64,000 nt of DNA. Origin: Cephalotus follicularis (Eukaryota; Streptophyta; Magnoliopsida; Oxalidales; Cephalotaceae). Shown here piece by piece: positions 21,823-33,380 of this stretch. Where the stretch lies: positions 361,882-425,881 of the forward strand of contig BDDD01000171.1 of the NCBI GenBank assembly GCA_001972305.1, in the 5' to 3' direction. Positions within the stretch are counted from its first letter, which is position 1. Every line of letters begins with the position of its first letter. A program made the translations under genes and the position numbers. Under the pieces are notes generated by a model, which saw nothing but the letters and a program-made list of their open reading frames with translations, did not search any database and had not been told where the DNA came from.

Positions 21823-23892
21823 TGTTAGAGAGTGTATGACCCATTAAGCCACTAGGTGGTTGGATGTCTTGTACTCTGCTCATTATATATACAGTCTTGT
21901 TCTATCCATGTTACATTGTGCAAATGATATTTATTATTGGCATAACTGTATATGTTTTATCACATAATCAAAGATTGACACTGCTTACATATATGGTGCC
22001 CTGTCACATCAAAGGGTTGGTTGTCAAGCCAAGGGCTATAAGAGTGACTTCCTTATTCCCTGTGACTAAACTGTTCCAAGTCATAGGTTCACTTACTTTG
22101 GGCATTCGTGAAGAGGACAAACTTCCGGTATTATGCTTGATCTCGCGAATGGGAGGGTGGAGTATCCCATTGCCACTTGGGTTGAACCCTAAAGCCAATG
22201 CGGGGTGCGCGCTAGGTGCATGTACGTTTAACATGACCCACCATGGAAATTCCACTTGGATGGTCACATATCCCGTGTCAGTAGATATTCTCGTCTGAGA
22301 AGGTAGTGTATAGACTCTACGAGTCTAGGAAGTTCTGAATGGACTTGTCTGATCCTTACTATGCATTGCATAGAGACTGTCTGACATTGATTTCTGCCCT
22401 ACCCTGTTCTTTCACGGAATTGGCAAACAGGCGGCTTTTGGGTCTTGCAGAATTTATGTGAATGTAAGTGAGTGAGCAACAAGCGATCATCACACCCGAT
22501 ATAAGGGTGATTAGCTCTATAGTATCTGTATTCATTATGGACTTTGAAATTCCTGGCCAGGTTATGGCGAGCTGGAACCTAGGGTTTCTGGAAAGGCTTG
22601 TCGATAGTCATGATGGTAAAATACGGATTTATAGATACATGCATATCTAGGGTTGACAGGTATCCTTACCCTAGGCCGTGATTGCAGCCGAGGATGATGA
22701 GGGATTATAGTACATGGTAAATGTCGTCATGATAAAGTATCTGATGTATCGAAAACTGACTTAATTGTGAAAATTAATGAAGGGATTAATTTACACACAT
22801 GGAATATGATAGTCATAGGTTCAGGGTCTTAAAACCAGTCAAGGACTATTTATGGTAAGTTTACTTAAGAGCAAGGCGTCTTAGTAACATACCATCGTTA
22901 CCGATTAATTCCGGACTTTCGGGTCCCGCCACACGAGTATATGTATTAGATACATATATCATATTGTTGTATAATGTGTGATAGCACATGTTATACCGTG
23001 GTGTACTAGTGTTGTTATGTGACTGGTTAGTTGACATAATATACTAATATGTTTTTTTGTATTAATGCATAATTGGATTATGCATTTCTCTAATCTCTCA
23101 TTCTCTCTACACATTTTTTGCATGGCTACTGCATGGATTAAAGAATACATGCGCGTCTGTTTTTGGAAGATAACGCGTCTTCCTTGCATGGACATTTCGT
23201 ATGTCATGCAAACAGCTTTGGTAAAGCCTTGAGTCATGCATTATGGCGCCAAAGAAAAGGAAATGTGATCTCTATTTGTGGAATGGAATCACTTGGCTTG
23301 TTTTCTTGTATGGTAGCCTTAATCATATCCACAATTGGTGGATCGTTACTCCACATGCATCAGTGCATAAAGAGGAATCAGAGAACACGTTTTTATGTGC
23401 GCTATGTTCTTGCTCTTGCCGAAAATGTTTGAGATAGAGAGAAAGTAATTGAGCTTTGGTTTTGGTTCTTAGTGTAGAACAAAATAGAGAGAAAGAAAAC
23501 AATACCGAAACACACCACAACTTGATTACTATAGGTGGTGTATTGCTTGCATTGAGCTCTATATTCACTGTATTAATCCTAGAGTAGGATTAGTGTTATA
23601 GGAATTTTTTTACATTGGTTATTCTGATGCTGTTCGTTCATGAATAAAAGCTTGAAGTCTCAGAACGGAAACTTGAAGGAAGGAGTTGGTTGCTCGGTAT
23701 AAACTCTATCCTTCTCTGTATGTTTACATTGTTTATCTGGGCTGTTGATTAGCGATCCTAGGTTGTTTGTATTCGTTTATGGAGTTAGTTTATGGGATGT
23801 TTTTGTTATAGTGCCACTTTAATGAAAATTAAAGTTATACATCCTATGCACTTAAAGCCTAAAATGACTATAAACTCATTATAGTTCTTTCA
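21823..23892 (+). repeat. Shared LTR: 3' LTR of Copia-A1 and 5' LTR of Copia-A2
   Basis: Starts TGTTAGAGAGTG after the A1 polypurine tract and ends at TTCTTTCA just before the A2 PBS. One 2,070-bp LTR therefore serves two internal regions. It contains GGACTTTCGGGTCCCGCC (about 22914), a segment also seen in Copia-B LTRs, and CT-rich blocks near 23090-23110. No gene is seen; ORFs at 21864-22298 and 23163-23432 recur in the A2 3' LTR and are LTR sequence. Confidence 0.9.
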
Positions 23893-23894
23893 AT

Positions 23895-23906
23895 TGGTAT
23901 CAGAGC
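23895..23906 (+). other. Primer-binding site, tRNA-iMet type (Copia-A2)
   Basis: TGGTATCAGAGC, two bases after the LTR end at 23892. Confidence 0.93.
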
Positions 23907-25587
23907 GTACTAATCACCACCAATGAAACATTGTTTTTGGTTTTTGGTGGCTGTTTTGGATTAAAATTCTGGCACTGCTTGTTTAACTGTCGATGCTAAA
24001 GCTAGTGGTAAAGCCAAAGCGTTGACAGTTAGACAAAAGCGTCGATTCTAAGACTAGTGTTAAAGCCATGGTGTCGATGCTTAAAGTATTAAACATAGCG
24101 TACAAAGCATACAAAGCATCGACGCTAGGGGCTAGTGGTAATGCCATAGCATCGACGCTTAAGGTATTAAACGACGAAGCTTATTTTAAACCGTTGATGG
24201 TTTCGCATAGGCGTCGACGTTAGCGTCGACGCTTAGCTTGAAACCGCGGATGCTTATAATTAGGCATCGACGCTTTAGACAAGACTTGTATGGCTCTTTG
24301 GAATTATGGTCTGTAATCCCTGTGATGCTGGATTTTGATTAATCTTGTGGGAGTTTTACCATAATTTGTCACATTCGATTGGATTAGCCATCAAAAATTA
24401 AAATTGTTAAGTTTACATTCAACTTTATATTAGATATAATTTTGGATGTGATATGCATGATGGTGGGCCATGGGACATGACCTAGTCTTTCGTTTCCTTT
24501 ATGGATATTTAAATTTTCTTTATTATTTTTGTTGGATTTGTAATTTGGTGGCCTGCGAGCACCTTAATTCCTTATTTTTGTTTCCTTTCTAGGATAGATT
24601 CTTTTCTTTTCTTTGAAATTTAAATGATAATTTTATTAAAAGTTTTGTAAGCACTTGGAGGAGAATCGAAGGAGAGGAACATCAAGGAAGTTGCAAGACC
24701 AAGATGAAGGCCATGGATGCATGGTATTCTTTGTAATAAAGTAGAATTAAATAGTTCACCTAGGAGACCCGATAATAACATTGGCTCGTGTGAATCACTA
24801 TAGAATTGTCCCTAGCCTAACCATATTTTATGTTTTTCTTCAGATGCATGTGTTGGCAATTGGTCCAATTACGTCATTGCATGTAATCCGTAATTAATTG
24901 AATTTGGATAAGATAACCAATGAATTAATTAAAGGATCAGCTTAGTTAAAATCCCTCCAAGGATGAAATTATAATTCTTAACGATAGGGACACTAAGAGT
25001 ACCCCGACGTGGCCTTCCATAGTTCTCGTTGAGTGGCATGGACAGGCTATGTGTTTGTCAAACTATAGCCGAGACTTGCTATCTGTCAGATGTCATGTAC
25101 ATGCCAGTATTAGATGCTGAAAGGAATTCACAATGTTTTGCACTTGGACACGTAAACGTGTGGGTGTCAAAACGTGTGTATTACTTTGAGGAGTGTGGGT
25201 GTAAACTCATGTTGGATCTAATGGTTTGTCGAGCTATAGCCGAGATCATATTGAGCTGGTAGGCCGAAGCTATGATTGGATCTTACGTGAGTGTGGTGGA
25301 TTAGATCCCAAGCTATGTAAATTGGCAGGTGAGCCTACCTATCTTAGGTATTGTGGTTTGTCAAGCTATAGCTAAGGCCATAATATGCGGAGATGGATTC
25401 CAATCCCCACTAGGAGATTAGATCTCCCGAATTCCACAAGGGGTGTGGAATACGATTAGAATAGTGGGAGGAACCATAAGCACTAAAGACCTAGTGTTAT
25501 GGTAGTGGCATGGAAAATGGATAAATAGAATATTTGCTAATAATCTCTTTATTGTTTCCTATAGGTTATATATATAGTTTGCTAAAA
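23907..25587 (+). other. Copia-A2 untranslated leader (1.7 kb)
   Basis: The most complete Copia leader here. A palindrome array lies at 24020-24275, followed by the ordered conserved blocks described for Copia-A1. An open frame from an ATG at 25038 to 25262 includes VWVSKRVYYFEECG, and a similar peptide is encoded in the Copia-B leader. A TTGTC(A/G)AGCTATAGC-type motif recurs near 25055-25070, 25226 and 25358. The gag ATG at 25588 is the first start followed by a long homologous frame. Confidence 0.7.
24020..24275. repeat. GTCGAC-core palindrome array (Copia-A2 leader)
   Basis: Eight or so units of the form AAGC(G/A)TCGACGCTTA, several degenerate. Cores lie near 24022, 24042, 24074, 24119, 24152, 24214, 24226 and 24268. 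The array lies between the PBS and gag, as in Copia-C. Confidence 0.8.
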
Positions 25588-26900
25588 ATGTCTGTCAGTG
25601 TCGCAATTGCCAGAGTCTTAGAGGCTAATAAGTTGGATGGGCCAAATTTCCTCTATTGGCAGCACAACTTCCGCTTGGTTCTGACATAAATGAAATTGTC
25701 TCATGTGATGACGAAATCACCCCCCATACTTGGTGATGATCCATCTTTGGACACTAAGGACGTTGTTACTAAGTGGCTTGATGATGACGAGCAGGCTTGG
25801 TGCCTCGCTATAGCTGGCATGGTGCCGGAGTTACAACGATAGTACGAGCATATGGAGAGCCTTGGTGCTATACTTCTCTGTCTGAAGGAGTTGTATGGCG
25901 CGCAGTCTAGGACTACTAGTTTCAACCTCTCTCTTCAGTTTTTCAGTACAAAGATGGTGGAGTGGTGGAGGGATCCTCGATCCATGAACATGGACTGAAT
26001 ATGATAGATCTGATTGAGCAGTTGGCTCAATTGGATTTGACTATGGATAATGATTTCTATATAGATCTCATTTTGTCATCCCTTCCTCGACCGTTCTCGC
26101 AGTTTATTATGAACTTACACATGAGTAAGGTGGATTGTTCATTGCATGAGCTACTGTTTATGCTCAGAACTGCGGAGGCGGATCTTGACATTGGTAAGTC
26201 AAAATCTGTCGTTATGTTTCTTCCTTCTTCTTCAAAGACTGCCCAGAATAAGGGTGGGTCTAAAAAGAAAGGCAAGGCCAAGAAGAAGAAGAAGAGCATA
26301 AAGAAGGAAAGGCCACAAGGAGTGGTTGGGGGAATAATCAAGGATAAGCACAAACAGCTTATCGACGAGAAAGCTTGTTTCCATTGTGGGAAATAAGGAC
26401 ATTGGAAAAAGGACTGCAAGGAGTTTCTTGCTTCCACTGTTGGTGCCTCAGGTTCAGGAACCTACATGATTGAGCTTCATGTAGCTTTTAACATTAGTTC
26501 TACTTGGGTGTTAGACACTTATTGTGGTACTAATATTTACAATTCTTGGCAGGGTCTAAGAAGCGCCAGGCAGCTTAGAGCTGAAGAAGCAATGGACCTA
26601 CGACTGGGTGATGGATCAAGGATCATTACTCGAGTTATAGGTGTTTTTTATTTACATTTTCCAAATGGTTTTGTAATAAGTTTAAATCCTTGTTATTTGG
26701 TTGAGAACTTCATACGGAACATTGTAAGTGTTTCGTACCTTTATAAATTGGGCTTGGAGTTTAATTTTAATGCTTATGGTTGTTCTCTTTTGTCTTCTGA
26801 TAAAATTATCATATGTGAGGGCCACATTGATAATAGGATTTATGTTTTAAATATTGATTACAAAACGGCATTGTCAATCGAGCAAGGAACTAAAAGACAA
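25588..26900 (+). pseudogene. Copia-A2 gag and protease
   Basis: The ATG at 25588 gives MSVSVAIARVLEANKLDGPN. Stops occur near 25687 (TAA) and 25840 (TAG), with a frameshift near 25960. From there a long frame covers the gag core to the lysine-rich segment near 26270 and the zinc knuckle. The knuckle is broken: CFHCGK is followed by TAA at about 26394, then GHWKKDC. The protease motif reads WVLDTYCGTNIY near 26508, with DTG changed to DTY, so the active-site glycine is lost. Confidence 0.85.
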
Positions 26901-28085
26901 AGAGAGAATAATGAAATTAATCCATCCTATACTTGGCAGTGCATATTGGGTCATCCTAGTGAGGCAAGGATGTCAAAGTTGGTTAAGGATGGTCTTTTGG
27001 ACATACAGGACTTAGTGTCCTTCCAAACACGTGAATCCTGCCTGCTTGGAAAAAATGACCAAGTCTCCCTTTTTCCGGTTAAGGAGAGAGGGCGGTTGAT
27101 TTACTGGGTTTATTCCACACTGACGTCTGTGGACCTATGTCGGTCAGTGCGCGGGGAGGATACCTTTACTTCATAACTTTTACCGATGATTTGCATGGTA
27201 TGGGTATGTGTTTCTGATGAGACACGAATCAGATTCCTTTGAAAAGTTCAAGGAATTTAGAAATGAAGTAGAGAAGCAAATAGGTCAGCCCATTAAAACA
27301 CTTCGATCAGATCAAGGGGGCGAGTACTTGTCAGCTGAGTTCCAGGATTATCTTAGAGATAATGGGATTCTCTCACGGTGGACGCCTCCAAGAACACCAC
27401 AGCATAATGGTGTGTCCGAACGTAGGATTCGAACCTTGATGAATATGGTCTGGTCCATGATGTCTTTTGCAGACCTCACTACCACTTTTTGGGGTTATGC
27501 CCTGCAAACAACTGCATATATCCTTAACCGGATTCCTTCGAAATACGTTCCCACCATTCCATACCAGGTATGGAAAGGGAGGAAACCCAGCCTAAACCAT
27601 TTGAACGTTTGGGGCTGTCCGGCTTACGTTAGAAGGTTAGAACCTAGTAAGCTGGAGGCACGATCAGATCGATGCCAGTTTGTGGGGTATGCCAAAGAAA
27701 TAATGGGATACTATTTCTACCATCCCAGCGAACAAAAGGTGTTTGTTTCGCGTACTGCAGTTTTCGTGGAGAAGGAATACCTACTCGCAGGAAGCAATGG
27801 GAGCAAAGTTGAACTCGATGATTTTCCATCAGAAGAAACACCATAGAATGGAAAGGAACTAGAGGTCGGTACATCTAGAGACACAGCTGAGATTAGATCC
27901 CAGCATGAGATTAGATCTCATACAGGCATTCCTTCAGTAAGGAGATCAGGCAGGGTTTCAACTGCGCCCGAGAGATATGGTTTTCTCGTTGCGGGCATTG
28001 ATGAACCCAACATCATCGAGGAAGATGAGCCTGCCAGCTATCAAGATTTAGTGCAAGCACTGAATCCGAAGCATGGTTAGATGCC
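26901..28085 (+). pseudogene. Copia-A2 integrase
   Basis: In the N-terminal zinc motif WHCRLGHP has become WQCILGHP, and CESC has become RESC (about 27035). An extra A in an A-run near 27048 shifts the frame. The core is then well preserved at 27208-27846: LRSDQGGEYLSAEFQDY is followed by TPQHNGVSERR with exactly 35 residues between Asp and Glu (the D-35-E of retroviral integrases). WKGRKPSLNHLNVWGCPAYV marks the C-terminal region. A TAG lies at about 27844. Confidence 0.87.
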
Positions 28086-29605
28086 ATGAAATCCGAGATG
28101 GATTCCATGTACGCCAATCGAGTTTGGAACTTGGTCGAAGCTCCCGAGGGCATAGTGCGTATTGGTTTCAAGTGGATCTTGAAGAAGAAGATTGGCGCAG
28201 ATGGAAAGATTGAGATATATAAAGCGCGATTGGTGGCGAAAGGGTATAGACATCGATATGGTGTCGATTATACCGAAACTTTCTCACCGGTTGCAATGCT
28301 CAAATCTATTCGGATTCTGCTTGCTATTGCCGCTCATTATGATTATGAGATATGGCAAATGGATGAAAACACTGCGTTCTTAAATGGACATCTCGAAATG
28401 GACATTTATATGTCCCAACCTGAGGGGTTTACATCCACTAAATATTCGCACATGGTGTGCAAGCTGCAGAGGTCGATTTATGGCCTAAAGCAAGCATCAA
28501 GGAGCTGGAACATACATTTTGATGAGGCTGTCAAGTCCTTTGGCTTCATTAAAAACGTAGATGAGCCTTGTGTGTACCGGAAACAGGAGAACTCATGTAT
28601 CACTTTCTTGGTGCTATACGTGGATGACATTCTACTCATTGGGAATGATGTGGGGATGTTGCAATCCGTGAAAGTATAGCTAGACAAGAACTTCTCCCTG
28701 CAGGATTAGTGAGAAGCCTCCTACATACTAGTTAAACAGATCTGTAGAGATAGATCTAGTATTTTGCTTGCCCTTTCCCAAAGCCAGTTCGTCAGCAAAG
28801 TACCGAAACGGTTCAGTATGGAGAATTACAAACTGGGCTTATTGCCAATAGGCCATGGAATTCAACTTTCCAAGAAGATGTCCCTACAGACATCTGAGGA
28901 AAGTACAGTCATGAGTCGGATACCCTATGCTTCGGCTGTAGGATCGTTCATGTATGCCATGCTGTGTTCTACGCCTGATGTCGCACATGCCTTTGGTATG
29001 GCAAGTCGATTTCAGTATAATCCCGGTATGAAACACTTGGAAGTAGTCGAGGGGATGCTTAAGTACATTAGAAGGATTCAGGATTCTTTCTTGTTCTGCA
29101 GTGGAGATAGTGAGTTGAAATTGGAGGGATACACTAAATCCAGTTTCAATAGTGATCCGGATGATCACACATCAGTGTTAGGATATGTCTATATCCTGAA
29201 TGGAGGTGTTGTGAGTTAGAGAAGCTCAAAATAGGAAACTACGGCAGACTCCACAACGGAAGCAGAGTATATAGCAGCCTTAGATGCTGCAAAGGAGGGT
29301 GTTTGGATACGTAAGTTCATAGCTGAACTTGGAGTGGTTCCAACCATTAGTCATCCTGTAGTTCTCTACTGTGACAATAATGGGGCTGTTGCACAAGCCA
29401 AGGAGCCCAGGTCTTACCAACGGTCCAAGTATATCCTGCGGCATTATCACTTGATCTGAGAGATCATTAACAGAGGAGACGTTGTATTAGATAGGATTGT
29501 CTTAGTGGCAAAATTAGCAGACCCACTTACTAAAGCTCTTAGTCGTAATGTATTCGAGCGTCATCGTAGCACGAGGGGCCTGAATGATAGGGCTTCATGG
29601 CTTGA
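28086..29605 (+). pseudogene. Copia-A2 reverse transcriptase-RNase H
   Basis: An open RT frame at 28086-28679 carries MKSEMDSMYANRVWNLVEAP, MSQPEGF, SIYGLKQASRSWN and the intact catalytic box LYVDDILLIGND near 28613. A TAG at about 28677 ends it. After frameshifts near 28710-28760, the connection and RNase H region runs from 28764, with stops near 29217 and 29231. The TEAEYIAA motif is readable near 29262 and YCDNNGAVAQAKEP near 29370. The ADPLTKA tail is near 29520. Confidence 0.87.
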
Positions 29606-29610
29606 GGGCC

Positions 29611-29621
29611 AAGTGGGAGAT
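29611..29621 (+). other. Polypurine tract (Copia-A2)
   Basis: AAGTGGGAGAT directly before the LTR TGTTAGAG at 29622. Confidence 0.88.
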
Positions 29622-30421
29622 TGTTAGAGAGAGTGTGACCCGTCAAGCCACTAAGTGATTGGATGTACTTTTACTCTGCTCATTATATATACAGTTTTGT
29701 TCTATCCATGTTACATTGTGCAAATGATATTTATTATTGGCATAACTGTATATGTTTTATCATTTAATAGATGCATGACACTGCTTACATATATGGTGCC
29801 CTGTCACATCAAAGGATTGGTTGTCAAGCCAAGGGCTATGAGAGTGAATTCCTTCCCTGTGACTAAACTGTTCCAAGTAATAGGTTCACTTAGTTTGGGA
29901 ATTCGTGAACTGGACAGACTACCTTTATTGTGCTTGCTCTCGCGAATGGGAGGGTGGAGTATCTCATTGCCACTTGGGTTGAACCCTAAAGCTAATGCGG
30001 GGTGCGTGCTGGCTGCATGTACACTGAACATGGCCCACCATGGGAATTCCACTCGGATGGTCACATATCCCGTGTCAGTAGAGATTCTCATCAGAGACAG
30101 CAGTGTATAGACTCTATGAGTCTAGCCAGTTCTGATTGGGCTTGTCTGATCCTTAGACTTGAGTAGCTACTGTGCATTGCATAGAGACTGTCTGACTTTG
30201 ATTTCTGCACTACCCAGTTCTTACGCGAAATTGGCAAACAGGAAGCTTTTGGATCTTGAAGAATTTATGTGAATGTAAGTGAGAGCGCAACAAGGGATCG
30301 TCACGCCCGATGTGAGGGTGATTGGCTCTATAGTATCTGTATTCATTATGGACTTTGAAATACCTAGCCAGGTTATGGTGAGCTGGAACCTAGGGTTTCC
30401 GGAAAGGCTTGTCAATAGTCA
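29622..30421 (+). repeat. Copia-A2 3' LTR, first part
   Basis: Collinear with 21823 to about 22613 but clearly diverged. Interrupted after AGTCA (30417-30421) by Gypsy-1. The ORF at 29655-30110 corresponds to the same LTR segment as the ORF at 21864-22298 and has no domain. Confidence 0.88.
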
Positions 30422-30610
30422 TGTAATGCCCGGGATTTTCGTTATTGCAATATTTCAATTAGAAATGTAACCTTATCGAGGAATGAATGAGAATAATGAA
30501 ATTTCTGACTTTGATGATGTTTTCCAAACTCTAATGATGTTAGTTTTGGAATACGAATACTAAAGAAATGTTACAAGTGTAAGATTAAGTCAAAACGACA
30601 CAATTTTGAG

Positions 30611-30742
30611 GCTAAAGCGTCGACACCTATTAGAGGAGACATCGACGCCTAAGCACTGGAAGCGCTGATGCTAAAGGGCTGAACATCGACGCTTAAAGGA
30701 CATAAGCGTCGATGCCTAAGAAAAAAACGTCGACGCTTTAGA
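30611..30742. repeat. GTCGAC-core palindrome array (Gypsy-1 5' LTR, fused array)
   Basis: Units of the form AAGCGTCGACGCCTAA or ACGTCGACGCTTTA. The first unit corresponds to the first unit of the proximal array in the 3' LTR (40113). The rest correspond to the distal array (60344 onward), so the two arrays have been fused by deletion. Confidence 0.85.
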
Positions 30743-31876
30743 GTCTTGTTTGGAAAATTTTTATGATTTTGACACCCGACAACCCCGATTTTGCTTAGGA
30801 TACATTCGAGCATTTGTATGCATTGCATATGTACTGTTTACTGCCTGTGTATTGACCGATTATAAACTGTTTATGATTTCTAGATTACTATGTCAATTTA
30901 GAAATGCATATGTAAAACTGAAAATGACTATTTTAAGTACAAAATAGATATTTGATAACAACATATTTTCGAACAAACTGGGAAAGCGATTTCCACCAAC
31001 TAAACTGTTTAAAAGTATTTTCCGCTACTGAAAATACATATTTCAAATGTTTATGACTTTTGAAAATAGTTTGAAATAAACTGCCTGATGTTGATCTAAC
31101 GATCATTACTGTACTGTTTACTGTGACTATTCACTACTTACTCTATGAATTTTATGTGGTTGTGTTTGAGCCACTAGTTGCATGGCGGAGACTGCCAGCG
31201 CCGACTAGTGGCAGGGTTGACCTAGGAGCCAGAAGCTGGCTGGGTAACTCATTGTACTGTACTGTTGTCTCGCTTGGTTGCCTGGAGAAAGGACCGAAGT
31301 GGGAGTGTAACTTGGGGCCAAGAGTTGGCAGCGTTACACATACTGCTTGCCTGTTGTGGTCCCTTTGTGAACTTACTATACTGTTTACTGGTCCTATTTG
31401 GACATTACTGTTCCTGTTGATGTAGCCCTGGCCGGGCTACCACTGTACTATTGTTGCACACATATATTTTCATATATATGTCCCTACTATTATTTTAATG
31501 TAATGCTAACTTATATATATTTCCATATATATATAAACTGGTATTTTCCACTGCACTGCATCATCTATGCATACATTTCATGGCATTCATGCAATGTTGA
31601 TCCAAAAGTACTTTTATGACTTAGCCGAGTGAGGACAAAGGCTAACCCCCTACTTTACAGATTGATGCATTGGACCGGTTGGACTAGCTTGGACGAAGAA
31701 CAAGCCTTTATGTTGTTGTTGTTGGTTTTATATTCTTTTGGATTGTAATGAACTTGTTTTGTTTTAAGGACTACTGATGTACCGTACTTTTGGCTTTGTT
31801 TAACAATGGGTTTCAATAATATATTATGAATCACGCTCCATTTATGGACTTTTAACAGTGACAGACTTGTATTAGC

Positions 31877-31902
31877 TAGCGTGCAGTATGGGATGCACGT
31901 TA
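31877..31902 (+). other. Conserved hairpin with GTATGGGA loop (Gypsy-1 5' LTR)
   Basis: AGCGTGCA and TGCACGTT can pair around the loop GTATGGGA. The same loop with a different but still pairing stem occurs in the Gypsy-3 LTRs (52910-52935 and 57483-57508). It also occurs as a loop variant in the Gypsy-1 3' LTR (60918-60945). It lies about 150 bp upstream of the PBS, in the part that should be transcribed. Confidence 0.6.
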
Positions 31903-32052
31903 TGTGTTTTTCAGCTTATGAGTTTAAATGCTTCTGCAACTATTATCTTACTTGAAAAGTTTAAGTTTAATGGTTTTTGCATGAGCTGAATCTTAATGTT
32001 AATTGCCTTTACCACTTTATATGTGTTTCTCGAAAGCGGGGTGTGACAACAG

Positions 32053-32064
32053 TGGTATCAGAGC
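32053..32064 (+). other. Primer-binding site, tRNA-iMet type (Gypsy-1)
   Basis: TGGTATCAGAGC, four bases after the LTR end GTGTGACA. Confidence 0.93.
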
Positions 32065-32159
32065 ATATTCCATTTATGCTTAGCTAGGATATTTTCCTTG
32101 GCAATTAATGAATTGTTTCCTAAAGTCGTGACTAATCGTCATCCTTCTTATAGGAACCA

Positions 32160-33380
32160 ATGGACCAAAGGAGAACACGTGCTAGGGCTAGGGCTATTGG
32201 AGCCAATGGCCCTGAGGAAGCGAATGTTCCACAAGGGATGAATGTCCCCCAGGATGAGAGAGATCCGATGACCTGAATTGCGGATTTTTTTCAGCAATAG
32301 ACGGCCTTTAATATGGCGAATACGGAAGAGATGCGCCAATACTACGCGCAAGCTCGGCCGTAACATAGAGCTCCTGACCACTGCCCAAGAGAGGATGGTA
32401 ACCAGTTTGGGAGGGACATTGAAAGGTTCATGAGGTAGAATCCACCCAGTTTCCAGGGGGGAACTTGATGCCACCGTTTCCAAGAGATGTCTGCAGGATT
32501 TGGAGAAAATATTTGAAGTAATGGACTGTACTGACAATCAAAAACTGAAGTTTGTTGTATACCGTCTGTGGGGTGAGGCCACTTATTGGTGGGAGATGGT
32601 CAAAGAAAAGTGGGAATCTCTTAGGCTTGACAGTACTTGGGGCAGATTCCAGACAGAGTTCTTGGAGACCTATGTTCCACGGATTGAACAAGAGCGACGG
32701 GAGAGGGAGCTCTTGGAGTTGCGACAGGGAGAGATGACGGCGACAGAATATCAAGCAAGTTTCATGGAGCTAGCCAGACATTCACCCTATCTGGTAGTTG
32801 ATGAAGTAAAGAAGATACGGAGATTCCTGAGAGGTCTACGGCAGGATCTTCGATTAAGAATTAGAGCTATGGAACTGGGGACTTTTGTGGAAGTTGCACA
32901 GAAAGCAAGACTATTGGAGAGCAAATCCAGTGAAGACTGAGTTGAGAGAGCTCGCGTACAACAGAATAAATAGAGTCCTACACAATCCAGACCGGCATCA
33001 TCGAAATGGCAAGATGGTGGCTCTTTGACAAAGTCATCCAAGAGAAAATCTCAACAGACAGCTTCACAAGGTTCTCCCAGCCAAGGGAGTGATGCTAGAT
33101 CCGGAGGTTGTCACTATTGTGGTCTCACAGGACACCAACAGAATGATTGCTGGAGGTTTAATGGCTGGTGTTTGAGGTGCGGGGCACTTGGTCATTCGGT
33201 GAAAAACTGTCTAAAGAGTTCAGCTACAGCGCCTACTGGGCCAGGAAGTAGTAGTGGTGCGGCGGCGGGACCGTCACCGAGGAAGGACACCGGCAAGGGC
33301 GTCGCAAAAGGTAGAGTTTTTGTACTTGCTCAGACAGAGGTTCCAGAGTCGACTTCTGTTGTGGGAGGTACATTGTATAT
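32160..33380 (+). pseudogene. Gypsy-1 gag
   Basis: The ATG at 32160 (MDQRRTRARARA) matches the Gypsy-3b start at 53182. Stops occur at about 32275, 32298, 32360 and 32437. The retrotransposon gag domain is open at 32500-32940 (MDCTDNQKLKFVVYRLWGEA to GTFVEVAQKARLLESKSSED), ending in TGA. Two tandem CCHC knuckles follow: CHYCGLTGHQQNDC near 33111 and CLRCGALGHSVKNC near 33171, both CX2CX4HX4C and separated by only a few residues. A two-base insertion near 33380 shifts into the protease frame. Confidence 0.87.

Larger units (their letters stand above)
4349..23892 (+). mobile_element. Copia-A1: 5'-truncated Ty1/Copia retrotransposon, split by Copia-B
   Basis: The leader and first gag codons lie at 4349-5674. 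The reading resumes at 17868 after a 12.2-kb insertion and continues through PR, INT, RT and RH to a polypurine tract at 21811 and an LTR at 21823-23892. The join is exact: removing 5675-17862 and one copy of ACTCG gives a sequence collinear with the uninterrupted Copia-A2 gag near 25650. The 5' LTR, PBS and about 440 bp of leader are missing. Confidence 0.85.
30422..32048 (+). repeat. Gypsy-1 5' LTR
   Basis: Runs TGTAATGCCCGGG...GGGGTGTGACA. Compared with the 3' LTR it lacks about 0.95 kb; the join lies inside the palindrome array near 30620. It retains about 690 bp (31070-31752) that the 3' LTR has lost. Near its end TTAGCCGAGTGAGGACAAAG (31621) is shared with the Gypsy-3 LTRs. The ORF at 31123-31425 is LTR sequence, because its reverse complement recurs in the Gypsy LTR at 5735-7743. 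Confidence 0.88.

Noticed and set aside
31123-31425. 100-codon ORF in Gypsy-1
   Set aside because: Part of the 5' LTR. The homologous segment at 5742-5940 (antisense) has the frame broken, and the 3' LTR lacks the segment altogether.
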